The position numbers were made by a program, and so were the translations under genes. Under the pieces are notes generated by a model. That model did no database searches. It had not been told where the DNA came from and was given only the letters and a program-made list of their open reading frames with translations. A stretch of 54,845 nucleotides of DNA, taken from the NCBI GenBank assembly GCA_964617665.1, contig CAZUAH010000024.1, forward strand, positions 1 to 54,845. Reading direction: 5' to 3'. The stretch is from JADHUC01 sp964617665. GTDB lineage: Bacteria; Planctomycetota; Planctomycetia; Pirellulales; Pirellulaceae. Shown one piece after another: positions 28,701 through 36,507 of the stretch (the stretch's first letter is position 1; every line of letters starts with the position of its first letter).

Positions 28701-30194
28701 GCCGTTCACCGAGTTGGTGGCCCATGGCAGCCGTCAGAACTGCCCAATGACGTCTGGACCGCCGTACCAGATGCCACGGGAGCCATGCCCGCGCTGGATT
28801 CAAGTGCTTGGCAGCGCGTCACGTCGCCGCCCACTTGGCGGCCCGGTACTCGAACATCCAACTATGGCGGCGCCCATCCCGTGGAACAGGAGACGCAAGC
28901 ATTCTGCTTCGAGCAGCGCAAGGCCCGATTCGTGCGAGGCAAGGGCGCGAGCCGGTGGTTCTATTTCGCTCGCGACAAGAGAGCCGCTCGCCGTCCACTC
29001 GTACTTGATGTGCAAGACGTCGACCGTGACGGAAAACCGGAAATCCTGGTCAAACCGCGCATCGACAGGAAGTTCATCCGCCCCGCTCGCGAAGAAGACG
29101 ATGCGTTGGCGCTCGTAGGTGCCGACGGAGTCGAACGCTTTCAATACGAACCAACGCGATGCGTTCAGGACGCCGTCCTGTTGGACTACCAGGGCGACAG
29201 TACGCGCAAGGTGGCCACCGTCGGCCGGGCCGGCATGCTCCGCGTGTTCGATACCGACGGCACCGTCCTCCAGCAAACGGATCTGTATCAGGCCCACCAG
29301 GAATTCAACCGGCGACATGGCCGCCCCAACACGCGTCATCCTGCGGGCGGCCTTGTCATGCCATATGCCGTCGGTGCTTGGCGGGGCGAGGCAGCCAAGC
29401 CAGCGCGGCTGGTCATCGCCCGCTATGGTGCCTTCAGCTTCGTGGATGGTGACGGGCGGTTCGAGGGCGTTTTGAAGGTGTCTGGCTACGTCAATCCCGC
29501 TCTGTTGCCAAACGGAGTTGACTTCGACGGCGACGGCCTCCAGGAGCAATTGGCTTTGGGACGCGGCAGAATCGCTCAATTGCACGGCGAGGGCGCGCCC
29601 TACGTGACCGATCCGCGCGGCCAGCTTTTCTATCCCCAAATCTATCGCGCCAAAACACTCGCCGAGCCTGCCTACTCCGACGGGCTGGAAGGCGGACAGG
29701 TGTTCGTTTTCAGGTTGCTTCCGTGTGGCAATCGGTGGCGCTACGTGGCCATTGTGCGCACCGCCTACGCCGGCATCTACGACGGAACCAAAAACCAGTG
29801 GGCTTTCACGTGGGTGCCCTCGGTGCACATCATGGCGGCCGCCACGACCAATTCCGCCGAGAACTCGCTGGCTATCGCCGTGGTCACAAAAGACCGGCTT
29901 CTGTGGCGCTTGACGTGGGCAGGAGATTTGACCGATCCTCCCGACGGAGTTGCCAAGCCAATTGGCTGCGACGTGCAGCGGCTGGCTGCGTCCCCGACCG
30001 GCAATGGCAATCTACTCATCGCCGGACGAGACGGGGTATACTTGCTTCCCGACTCTGGCCACCTGCGATGGATTGCCGAAGGCGCATACACCGACGCCCA
30101 GTTCCTGAACAATGACGCGATTGTGGTCGCTACTGATGACGGTCGCGTACTCCGCCTTAATTCGACACTCGCGCCGCACGGCGAGGGGACATAG
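25776..30194 (+). CDS. giant exported lyase-like protein with C-terminal VCBS-like propeller
   Basis: 1,472 residues from the ATG at 25776, which follows a GAGGGAGAAGG stretch by about 10 bases; an ATG at 25734 would add 14 charged residues. In order: short hydrophobic signal; a carbohydrate-binding-like beta-sandwich (FRNGSFEIAGANGVAEGW, about 20-155); an alpha/beta domain like the N-terminal domain of GH67/DUF4838 enzymes (LILIGRLGVNRAMWAAYNRF; HNHLILGGSTDRGAERAVERF, about 190-325). Then an alpha-helical toroid with many aromatic and His residues (TNRHSIAPWLADL, FFRHWVSERWSPSPPGAHNG, 350-640). A beta-sandwich (700-930) and a VCBS/propeller region (DVQDVDRDGKPEILVKP, DFDGDGLQEQL, 1,080-1,470) follow. 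The toroid plus sandwich suggests a heparinase II/III-like polysaccharide lyase, unproven. Its last 55 residues have a decayed paralogue at 41478-41639. Confidence 0.65.
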   Translation: MMVLALLAVVTANDGSVQEASSGPFRNGSFEIAGANGVAEGWARSGPGRADLDSAIRRDGRVSQRIQGLTKSQTALWQDVRVDPAATLLFRAWVKSDGRVVAQVGKCYAAYHRQGEWQQLVALARPELDGSLRIRFLMRSLTDEPAIVWLDNASLVPVQRSEYAPKRRGRFGTTRLAKDGHSLVCIVYPSEGEHWIKLAERVRDRIEQVAGVRPNVVSDVEATENGPPVLKAEYRNRPLILIGRLGVNRAMWAAYNRFLCAVDGYYPGGDGYVVRTAANVFRNGHNHLILGGSTDRGAERAVERFIELLAGAEVPWLLDVQLGGDCLASFQEYDQRWGTDPLSVVPPPIDSGYQTVRRWYENAMGYYWSGWDSFRERMLENLDTVLQDQAYTHHYLAEFLVRTHNMLAESDALSDEQRSGLDRLIAQNFWDFMLGPDLSWMTTFSPPYDVIRLTNRHSIAPWLADLTMADFLHEHFELDEDLADIVAFRRSEKHAFFRHWVSERWSPSPPGAHNGIGCHEEIVAAMFRYALEHERYAFFDRGHARRALHLDFTDHHTGSLTRPSDGQDASLLLGILAHYYRDGRYLRLLRSPPFGASRKLFQGRYVCGVHRYVQGAELAEMPLNNFAGMQLPEFSPHQKRNLLHFGGPRFRRTTMDASDAFNFVAFRSGFDSDDDYLAVSGVAAGCSPGAILALASHDTHWLTRQATSVVSDQNPSYLDQNAVHVLRVDRLSDDPRPYASVARSNYTAEWSGGGAVGFTLDPFAGTRWRREIAWLGRGLYLVRDTVTPTGPGQYQVMVSWHPMGRGSWDGQAWTSTSRSGRFRITPIGKGFRLLVDETDGIHIRFATTHALKAGESCTIVSVLQSYRDDTARCVRVDGQESIWLTSTSRVPRAIRVQWPAGRPPQVEHREDRPASLIAPSVKSADAGMSAIDCTDGWHTAWTYDGLQRPARVTVARNLPNDVVDLGGVVDLAEIRAVHRVGGPWQPSELPNDVWTAVPDATGAMPALDSSAWQRVTSPPTWRPGTRTSNYGGAHPVEQETQAFCFEQRKARFVRGKGASRWFYFARDKRAARRPLVLDVQDVDRDGKPEILVKPRIDRKFIRPAREEDDALALVGADGVERFQYEPTRCVQDAVLLDYQGDSTRKVATVGRAGMLRVFDTDGTVLQQTDLYQAHQEFNRRHGRPNTRHPAGGLVMPYAVGAWRGEAAKPARLVIARYGAFSFVDGDGRFEGVLKVSGYVNPALLPNGVDFDGDGLQEQLALGRGRIAQLHGEGAPYVTDPRGQLFYPQIYRAKTLAEPAYSDGLEGGQVFVFRLLPCGNRWRYVAIVRTAYAGIYDGTKNQWAFTWVPSVHIMAAATTNSAENSLAIAVVTKDRLLWRLTWAGDLTDPPDGVAKPIGCDVQRLAASPTGNGNLLIAGRDGVYLLPDSGHLRWIAEGAYTDAQFLNNDAIVVATDDGRVLRLNSTLAPHGEGT

Positions 30195-30294
30195 GACACG
30201 ATCAGCATCGAGATTCCTTGGCTTTCGGCCGCGCGCGCCGGTATATTCGCTCGTGTAGTACACATGAGATCCGAGCAGACCAGTGGAATGGGCC

Positions 30295-32631
30295 ATGCGA
30301 AGACTCTCCTACACAAACAAGCGTTGTGTATCCTTCGCCCTCGCGTTGGCCACGTTTTCGTTGGCACTCCGGCTTGTCTGGGTGGCGTCGCGGACTGAAA
30401 CAGGATGGGAGACGGTCGCGGTCAGTTGGCACGAGGCAACGCTGGGGCGGGCGGGGCTTCCGAGGAATCGCTTCGAGATTCGCGATCCGGAACAGCATGT
30501 TCGGTTCTGGCGTGAACGGCTGATGCCGGCACTCGATCGCAGTGCGCAGGACGCGGACTTGACAATGACTGCCGCCTGGGTCGTCGAGCATCCTGTCTCG
30601 GGATTGCAGACCGATTTGGTCGACCTGCGGGGGTTTACTCGCAGTGAACGAGTGCTATGGTCCACGCCGGGATTCTGGCAGGGGTTTAGCGAACAGTACA
30701 ACACGGTGTCCACTCCAACCGTGCTTGAGTTTGCCGACACAGCAACAGAGCTGGAGCCTAGCCAGCGTAGTCATTGGAGGCGGCGGGCACTGTTGCTGAT
30801 TTGCGGCTACCCGTCCCAACCGAAGATTGCCGAGTGGAGAGAAGTTCTGAAGGAAGCGAAAAGCCATGATCCCAACAACGCTCTGTACGACTACATCGCC
30901 ACGATCTGCCTGTGGAATGCGAGCACTCGGTACGACTACGATTCCGGCGCTGTGTGGACCGTTGTGGAAGACGACGAGGTGTTTAATGAAGGGTGGCAGT
31001 GCTTCGAGAAAGGGCTCAACGAGAACTCCCTGAAGGTTGACCATGTCAACGCCGAATCGATCCGACAACTGCTTTCGACAAGCCGGTTGACGCAGCTTGA
31101 AGCATCCCGCATCGCGTTGCGCAGATCCTACGAAGACCGCGCCTTCACCCTGCTCCGGCAACTGACTCGTCACCTTGAAGGGCAAGCGGAATCCAAGAGA
31201 CGCGATGGGGATTTTCGCAGTGCGTTGAGGTTGCTGCAATCGGCGAACGGGATCTTCGATCAGTTCGAACCGCAGCCCCGCTCCGCCGCAATGGTTTCCG
31301 CCTGCCGCACCTCGTTGTTGGATCATCTGCTGGATCCCTCGTCCGACAATCTCGCCCTGCTGTCCGACGAGCAGTGGGATGCATATGAGACGCAGGAGCA
31401 TGATTCGCTTGTGCGGATGGAAGTACGAGCCGAAGCACGCCGGCAACTTTCTCAAGACGCTGAAATCGAATCCCCCTTCGACGCCGCCTTTCCCGTGCTG
31501 CTCATGGAGTACATGCAATCGCTGGTCGCGGGAATGCTGATCTGCGGCCTACTGGCCATCGCCGCCGCACGCATCATTCCTCATGCGGAAGTTGATGTTG
31601 TTCGATTTGGCGTTTGGCGTCACCTACTGGTTTGGTGTGTCAGTTTTGGACTGACATTCGTCGTGTTGGGACTTTCACCGACCGACATGATTGAACGCGA
31701 AGATCGGCAAATCGCAATCGTCGCAGCGGCCTGGATCTTGGGCGGAGGATTTTCAATCTGGTTGGCTCGCACGTTGATTCGCCAGTGTCGCCAGGTGGTT
31801 GACTCCCGAGGGAGACTCGCACTTGTCGCCGTGCTGCTGACTTGGGCAACGACGTGGGCGATTCTGTTTGGCTTGACAATGCCAATCATCACTTGGGATC
31901 ACGAGGACGTCATGTGGTGGTTGGCGGGCCTTCCCGTGACCGTGTTGATGATGGGAATCATCATTCCAGTACTGGCCCTTGGAATGTTGTTCGACTTGAT
32001 ACGACGACGTTACAGGATGAAGAAACGTCTGCCCGGCGAGTATGTCATGGCCGGGTGGTGGCTGCTACTCGTCACGGCATCCGTGCTCCTGGTCTCGTGG
32101 ACTCTTCCAGCATTCAATTGGGAAGTGGATGGCTTGCCTGCTTCAGCCCCGCAATGGGCCGAGAGCGACCCGGTCCGTGGCATAAGTCCGAATTCACCCG
32201 AGAGGTGGCGAAGCACATTGCAGGTCGCACGCGATTCCTGGCAGTGGGGCGTCGCTCAATGGACCGCTTATCACGGGCCACTTGTGACGCCGTTGCTAGG
32301 ATTGCTGTTGACGGGAGTGTGGTATGCCGTGCAAGCCTGGAAACGCAGCCGAAGGGCAGGAGAGACCGGATCGACGAAACGCTGGAGCAGCTTCTGCAAT
32401 GGCTGCTCACGATGCCTTGGAGAATCGGCGATTCTATTGGCCGTGGCGGCACTGCTGGTTTACCTAGTCCTGGCTCCGTTTGTGGTCGCGCAATTTGAGT
32501 CCGAACATATCGAGAACCTGACCAGGCTGCGCCCCGACGGTACCTACTGGAGCAAGCTGGCGGAGATTGAACAGGAGGTGCTTGCCGATCCAGAGGCAAT
32601 GCAGAGAATCGAAGAACAACTGAATAGATGA
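30295..32631 (+). CDS. large polytopic membrane protein of unknown function
   Basis: About 778 residues from the ATG at 30295; a GTG at 30283 is possible, and neither has a strong ribosome-binding site. One membrane segment (about 12-32) is followed by a soluble, mostly helical region to about 395 with TPR-like features (REVLKEAKSHDPNNALYDYIA; FRSALRLLQSANGIFDQF). The C-terminal half has about eight membrane segments (for example LLVWCVSFGLTFVVLGLSP, VTVLMMGIIIPVLALGMLF, ILLAVAALLVYLVLAPFVVA). I recognise no transporter or enzyme motif. It starts 100 bases after the giant lyase-like gene on the same strand, so it may share its transcript. The layout of a single anchor, periplasmic helices and a membrane bundle is loosely reminiscent of the DUF6057-like protein, in reverse order. 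Confidence 0.55.
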   Translation: MRRLSYTNKRCVSFALALATFSLALRLVWVASRTETGWETVAVSWHEATLGRAGLPRNRFEIRDPEQHVRFWRERLMPALDRSAQDADLTMTAAWVVEHPVSGLQTDLVDLRGFTRSERVLWSTPGFWQGFSEQYNTVSTPTVLEFADTATELEPSQRSHWRRRALLLICGYPSQPKIAEWREVLKEAKSHDPNNALYDYIATICLWNASTRYDYDSGAVWTVVEDDEVFNEGWQCFEKGLNENSLKVDHVNAESIRQLLSTSRLTQLEASRIALRRSYEDRAFTLLRQLTRHLEGQAESKRRDGDFRSALRLLQSANGIFDQFEPQPRSAAMVSACRTSLLDHLLDPSSDNLALLSDEQWDAYETQEHDSLVRMEVRAEARRQLSQDAEIESPFDAAFPVLLMEYMQSLVAGMLICGLLAIAAARIIPHAEVDVVRFGVWRHLLVWCVSFGLTFVVLGLSPTDMIEREDRQIAIVAAAWILGGGFSIWLARTLIRQCRQVVDSRGRLALVAVLLTWATTWAILFGLTMPIITWDHEDVMWWLAGLPVTVLMMGIIIPVLALGMLFDLIRRRYRMKKRLPGEYVMAGWWLLLVTASVLLVSWTLPAFNWEVDGLPASAPQWAESDPVRGISPNSPERWRSTLQVARDSWQWGVAQWTAYHGPLVTPLLGLLLTGVWYAVQAWKRSRRAGETGSTKRWSSFCNGCSRCLGESAILLAVAALLVYLVLAPFVVAQFESEHIENLTRLRPDGTYWSKLAEIEQEVLADPEAMQRIEEQLNR

Positions 32632-32705
32632 AGTCACCGAATATTTGCCTAGTTTGGCATCTGGCTGAACGCGATGCTGGAACAGATCGCCGAGATTTCC
32701 GGCCA

Positions 32706-32750
32706 CCGCCGGGGCTTGTCCCCGCTGGCAAGCGGCGGGGCGAGGGGACC
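32706..32750. repeat. GC-rich double hairpin after the membrane protein gene
   Basis: GGGG-CTTGT-CCCC (32711-32723) overlaps a second stem CCCCGC / GCGGGG (32720-32725 with 32735-32740), so two alternative hairpins can form. It lies in the 245-base gap between the membrane protein and the YVTN-propeller gene. It may be another dispersed element or may slow transcription; there is no T-run, so it is not a classical terminator. The rest of the gap holds nothing I recognise. Confidence 0.4.
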
Positions 32751-32876
32751 CATCCGTTTGTCGTTTGAGTGAGGATCACTCGCTGCTGGTTTCATCGAAT
32801 CGACCTCGCTATACTCGAATGAGATGCGGTTCGGACCGATTGTTCAGCGCGTGCGCGATTCAGACAGCAATTCTCA

Positions 32877-33911
32877 ATGAAACGGCCTCGTGGGATGGTA
32901 CTTTCGAGAGTGATGGGGATGATCGTTGTCGTTTTTTGCCTGGGCGCGCCAGCGCCAGCAGCGGTCTATCGCTCGCCGTTGGCGGTGGTTGCCTCGCCCG
33001 ATGGGAAGACGCTCTACGTTTCGGACAAAACGGCCGGATGCGTTGTCGTGCTCGATGCGGCAGCCGGCAGGAAAGTCGCTGAAGTGACGATCGCCGGCGA
33101 GCCCAACGGTCTGGCTCTTTCGAACGATGGTAAGACGCTGTACGTTACCCAGCGGAAGGCAAACTCAATCGCCTTGGTGGACACCACCAAGTGGGCCGTT
33201 GTCGGTCAGATACACGTCGGCCCATGGCCGGTCGCGCTGGCGATGGCTGAGGACGCGGAACGGCTCTACTGCTGCAACCGCGGCAACCATACCGTGTCGG
33301 TCGTGGATTTGGCTGCCAGTATCGAGACCAAACAGATCGCTGTAGTCCGCGACCCGGCCTTTGCGGCGATTACCCCGGACGAGTCGCGCGTGATCGTCGC
33401 AAATTTCATGCCGCATGGCGCCGGAACGGATGCCAAGCTGGCAGCCGAGATCAGCATCCTGGATACAGCCACGATGCAACAGGTCGCGCGAGTCGGATTG
33501 CCGCCCGATTCGACGATGGCCCGCGGCATCTGGATCAGCCCCAACGGTAAGTGGGCTTACGTGGTTCACATCCTCGGCCGCTTCAACTTCCCGATCACGC
33601 AACTGGAGCAGGGCTGGGTCCATACCTATGCCTTGAGCATCATTGACGTGGCTGCAGGCACCCGGCTGGCGACCGTGCTACTGGACGAACTGACGAAGGG
33701 CGCAGCCGATCCTTGGGAGGTGGTGGGCTCGGCTGACGGCAAGACCCTCTGGATCAGCCACCGCGGCGTCCACGAGGTTTCGACGCTGGACATCGGGCGT
33801 ATCCACGAATTGCTTGATGGGAATGTCCCGGACGAGATTGCCAAACTTAGAGATGGTACGCGGGACAATATTTGGGTCCGCATCAAGAACGACAAGAGCC
33901 GAATTGCCTGA
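32877..33911 (+). CDS. 5' part of a frameshifted YVTN-propeller/cytochrome c gene
   Basis: 344 residues from the ATG at 32877 with only a weak ribosome-binding site. A signal region (GMIVVVFCLGAPAPAAV) leads to YVTN-type blades: ASPDGKTLYVSDKTAGCVVVLD, LSNDGKTLYVTQRKANSIALVD, ITPDESRVIVANF, ISPNGKWAYVVH. The frame ends at a TGA just past NDKSRIA, in the middle of the propeller. The propeller then continues in the +1 frame from base 33901 (ELPDDLTALYI, then LAPAEDKLYVANYYAGTVGVLD). An extra base near 33900, or a two-base loss, would explain it. Read together, 32877-34761 would encode one exported protein of roughly 630 residues with a propeller and two haem sites. It may be a decayed gene, a sequencing error or a slippage site. 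Confidence 0.8.
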   Translation: MKRPRGMVLSRVMGMIVVVFCLGAPAPAAVYRSPLAVVASPDGKTLYVSDKTAGCVVVLDAAAGRKVAEVTIAGEPNGLALSNDGKTLYVTQRKANSIALVDTTKWAVVGQIHVGPWPVALAMAEDAERLYCCNRGNHTVSVVDLAASIETKQIAVVRDPAFAAITPDESRVIVANFMPHGAGTDAKLAAEISILDTATMQQVARVGLPPDSTMARGIWISPNGKWAYVVHILGRFNFPITQLEQGWVHTYALSIIDVAAGTRLATVLLDELTKGAADPWEVVGSADGKTLWISHRGVHEVSTLDIGRIHELLDGNVPDEIAKLRDGTRDNIWVRIKNDKSRIA

Positions 33912-34761
33912 CGATCTGACGGCGCTTTACATTTCCCGTACGATCCGCCGGTCTTCCTCGGGCGGCAAGGGCCCGATGGGCCTTGCGCTTGCACCCGCCG
34001 AGGACAAGCTCTACGTGGCCAACTACTATGCCGGCACGGTGGGTGTGCTGGACGCGACCGAAGGAAAACTTCTGGGAACGTTCGCCGTGGGGGACCAGCC
34101 CAAGCCGGACGCCGCTCGTCGCGGGGAAATCTACTTCCACGACGCCACTCGTTGCTTCCAGCGCTGGCACAGTTGTGCTTCGTGCCATCTCGACGACGGT
34201 CGTATCGACGGGCTGCCTTGGGATTTCATGCGAGATGGCATCGACAACGGCAAAGACGTGATCAGCCTGATCAACATGCACCATACGCCGCCGCATAACC
34301 GTCTTGCGACACGGCCCGATCCGCGCGAGTGTATACGAACCGGCGTGGCCGGCAGCCACGTGATCGACCCGGATCCGGCCGACGTGGACGACCTGTTGGC
34401 ATACGTGCTGTCGCTCACCCCGGAGCCCAATCCAAACCTGCCGGACTTTGCAGATGCCGCCACACGAGGCAAGGTTCTGTTCGAGGACAAAGCCGGCTGC
34501 GCGACGTGCCACTCGGGGCCGTACTTTACTGACAAGAAGGCGTACGACGTAGGCATCGTCAGCGCCAATGAGCCGGACGCCCGCTACGACACGCCATCGC
34601 TGATCGAAGCCTATCGCACCGCGCCGTACTATCACGACGGCCGTGCGGCTACCATGAAGGAGGCCCTAACCGAGCACGATCCCAAACACCTTCACGGGAA
34701 TCTCAAAGACCTCACGGGGCAGGAAATCGACGACCTGATCGCGTACGTACTCTCGCTGTGA
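33814..34761 (+). CDS. 3' part of the frameshifted gene: last propeller blade and dihaem cytochrome c
   Basis: The open frame starts at an ATG at 33814, but its first 29 residues overlap the upstream gene out of frame and look like noise; coherent protein begins at 33901. It holds the last YVTN blade and then a MauG/cytochrome-c-peroxidase-like dihaem region. The first haem motif is CASCHLDDGRIDG and the second CATCHSGPYFTD. Both are followed by family-like stretches (RYDTPSLIEAYRTAPYYHDGRAATMKEAL). Standing alone it lacks a signal peptide, so without its 5' half the haem sites could not be matured in the periplasm. Its stop is 18 bases from the convergent hypothetical gene. Confidence 0.8.
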   Translation: MMGMSRTRLPNLEMVRGTIFGSASRTTRAELPDDLTALYISRTIRRSSSGGKGPMGLALAPAEDKLYVANYYAGTVGVLDATEGKLLGTFAVGDQPKPDAARRGEIYFHDATRCFQRWHSCASCHLDDGRIDGLPWDFMRDGIDNGKDVISLINMHHTPPHNRLATRPDPRECIRTGVAGSHVIDPDPADVDDLLAYVLSLTPEPNPNLPDFADAATRGKVLFEDKAGCATCHSGPYFTDKKAYDVGIVSANEPDARYDTPSLIEAYRTAPYYHDGRAATMKEALTEHDPKHLHGNLKDLTGQEIDDLIAYVLSL

Positions 34762-34779
34762 TCCCCGAAGCATGCCGCG

Positions 34780-35388
34780 TTATTTCACTCGAGTGTACCG
34801 GACTTTCTTGGCGAATAGCTTTGGAGCCGATTCCATAAAACGAATGAGGTTCTCGGTGGTGTCGTCGATGCTTTCTTCGGTACCCTTGATCTTGCCTGCT
34901 TTGATCGCTTCTCTGACGAGTTTCTGATCCGGGGCCCAGACGTCGAGATACTCCTCTGTCACGTCGTACTTGAAGATGTCCCATCTTCCGACGGCGGACG
35001 TTAGATCCTCCGTCGTGGAACCACGTAGTTGGGATACTAGCACGGACAGATTCGCGATATTGAAGAAGCTGTTCTCGCCGACGGTGCTTGGAAAGCCGAT
35101 CTTGTGATGCAAATAGAAAGTTGGCTTCTCACCCGGGTTAACCAGCACGAGCTCCATCCAGTTGGACTGCCCGACGACATTGCCTGTTCCAACGTGAAGG
35201 TAATACGTCTTCTCTTTGATAACTGCCCGCCATGTGCCTACGGTGCGATCGTCGATCTTGGCTTGATGAGGATCCGATAACGGGCGACTCGATTCCACAC
35301 CAAGATCTGCCTTGGCCTGCATCCCGATTCCTGGCAGCAGCGGACCCACCAACGCAGCTAGAGACAAAATCAACGGGCGGTGTAACAT
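34780..35388 (-). CDS. exported protein of unknown function
   Basis: 202 residues from the ATG at 35388, chosen for the GAGGAG seven bases upstream. A signal peptide (LHRPLILSLAALVGPLLPGIGMQAKA) is followed by a small mixed fold: TVGTWRAVIKEKTYYLHVG, WMELVLVNPGEKPTFYLHHKIGFPS and WDIFKYDVTEEYLDVWAPD, then a helical Lys/Glu-rich end. The YYLHV and YLDVWAPD strands suggest a lipocalin-like or small beta-barrel protein that binds something in the periplasm. I do not recognise the family. It is divergent from the ECF sigma factor across a 367-base gap and could be under its control. Confidence 0.7.
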   Translation of the reverse strand: MLHRPLILSLAALVGPLLPGIGMQAKADLGVESSRPLSDPHQAKIDDRTVGTWRAVIKEKTYYLHVGTGNVVGQSNWMELVLVNPGEKPTFYLHHKIGFPSTVGENSFFNIANLSVLVSQLRGSTTEDLTSAVGRWDIFKYDVTEEYLDVWAPDQKLVREAIKAGKIKGTEESIDDTTENLIRFMESAPKLFAKKVRYTRVK

Positions 35389-35755
35389 GGTCGTCTCCTC
35401 GTAATGGTAGTACTCTTGGAACTGGGCCCATCGAGCACATGAACAGAAGGGAATCCCCACGCAGCGTCTGTTATCGGCCGGCGACGTTCGCCTGGAATGC
35501 GATCCATATTACGGTGTTCGAGTGTGTTCGGTCAAGAAAATCGAAGGGCGAAGAAGGCATTTGACAGCCTGCAAACTGCGTCGATTCTCAGCTCTCGTAA
35601 GCGTGGCACGTCGTGGAGAGCACGATCTCTTCCGCGATGTCCTCGAAACTAACCCTATCGACTTCGGAGCTCGACCGGAAGCACTTCCTTACAATTGATC
35701 CAGAGTATCGCGGTAGTTATGATTGTGAAGACTTCCATCGAAAGTCCTCAGATAT
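35389..35755. other. divergent intergenic region upstream of the ECF sigma factor
   Basis: This 367-base gap separates the minus-strand exported protein from the plus-strand sigma factor. It contains the GAGGAG leader of the former and a candidate promoter at 35695-35723 for the latter. A lone TTGACA at 35561 has no acceptable -10 at the right distance. I see no RNA gene or repeat in it. Confidence 0.5.
35695..35723 (+). promoter_or_regulatory. candidate sigma70-type promoter of the ECF sigma factor
   Basis: TTGATC at 35695, a 17-base spacer and TATGAT at 35718 give a good vegetative-type promoter about 30 bases before the ATG at 35756. The match is better than at any other site I found in the window, but it rests on pattern only. 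Confidence 0.4.
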
Positions 35756-36370
35756 ATGGGACTAAGCGTGGCGAGTGACGAAGCGTCCCAGACTAGTGAT
35801 TCCACATCGCCCAGCCTGTTAGAACGAGCGCGCGCACACGATAAAGAGGCGTGGACGCGACTTACTAAGCTCTACACTCCATTGGTCTATGGATGGTCTC
35901 GCCAAGCTGGGCTGCAAGCGAGTGATGCGAGTGATGTTGCACAGGAGGTCTTTCGAGCGGTCTTCGAGAACATCGACCGCTTCAGCCACGATCAGCAATG
36001 TTCCAGCTTCCGTGGTTGGCTGTGGACGATCGCGCGGAACCAAGTACGCCTACATTTCCGCCGAAGGAACGCTCGCGTGGACGTCACCGGAGGTACCGAT
36101 CATTGGCAGGGACTTGAGCAATACCCAGATCTGCTGGAGAGTGATCGGGAACCATCAAGTCGGGACCAAGAAAACAGCCTGCTCCACCGTGCCCTGGAAC
36201 TGATCCGAGGTGATTTTGCGGATAAGACGTGGCAGGCTTTCTGGCGACTTACGGTCGAAAACCAGTCAGCCGGCGAAATTGCCTCCGATCTGGGGATGAA
36301 TCCCAAATCCGTGCGACAGGCCAAATACCGCGTTCTAACTCGGTTGCGTCAGGAGCTCTCCGACGAGTAG
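35756..36370 (+). CDS. ECF-type RNA polymerase sigma factor
   Basis: 204 residues. Region 2 runs from about 22 to 98: LLERARAHDKEAWTRLTKLY, the polymerase-binding DVAQEVFRAVFENI motif, and the -10-contacting SSFRGWLWTIARNQVRLHFRR. Region 4 is the C-terminal helix-turn-helix (SAGEIASDLGMNPKSVRQAKYRVLTRLRQEL). The linker of about 45 residues is long and acidic. This is the planctomycete type often found beside Ser/Thr kinases; here the kinase starts 137 bases downstream on the same strand. No anti-sigma gene is present, so control by phosphorylation from the neighbouring kinase is a reasonable idea. The ATG at 35756 lacks a clear ribosome-binding site; a GTG lies four codons further on. Confidence 0.93.
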   Translation: MGLSVASDEASQTSDSTSPSLLERARAHDKEAWTRLTKLYTPLVYGWSRQAGLQASDASDVAQEVFRAVFENIDRFSHDQQCSSFRGWLWTIARNQVRLHFRRRNARVDVTGGTDHWQGLEQYPDLLESDREPSSRDQENSLLHRALELIRGDFADKTWQAFWRLTVENQSAGEIASDLGMNPKSVRQAKYRVLTRLRQELSDE

Positions 36371-36507
36371 CACTGGTCACTAAGTGACCGCCAGGCAACT
36401 ACTTACGGCCGATTTCGCACATATTCCGTGTCTCCCAAGAAAAACGAGTGGCGCTCGCGCATTGTTCTTGTAGAGACGCAACCCAGTTTGCCAAGGGAAA
36501 CAACGCC

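Noticed and set aside
28800..29828. 342-residue minus-strand open frame inside the giant lyase-like gene
   Set aside because: Antisense shadow; no ribosome-binding site or motif.
35561..35590. TTGACA as a promoter for the sigma factor
   Set aside because: No acceptable -10 hexamer 16-18 bases downstream; the site at 35695 is better.
36448..36507. GTG start extending the LRR kinase by 20 residues
   Set aside because: The ATG at 36508 has a better ribosome-binding site (AAGGGAAA) and the extension looks non-coding.
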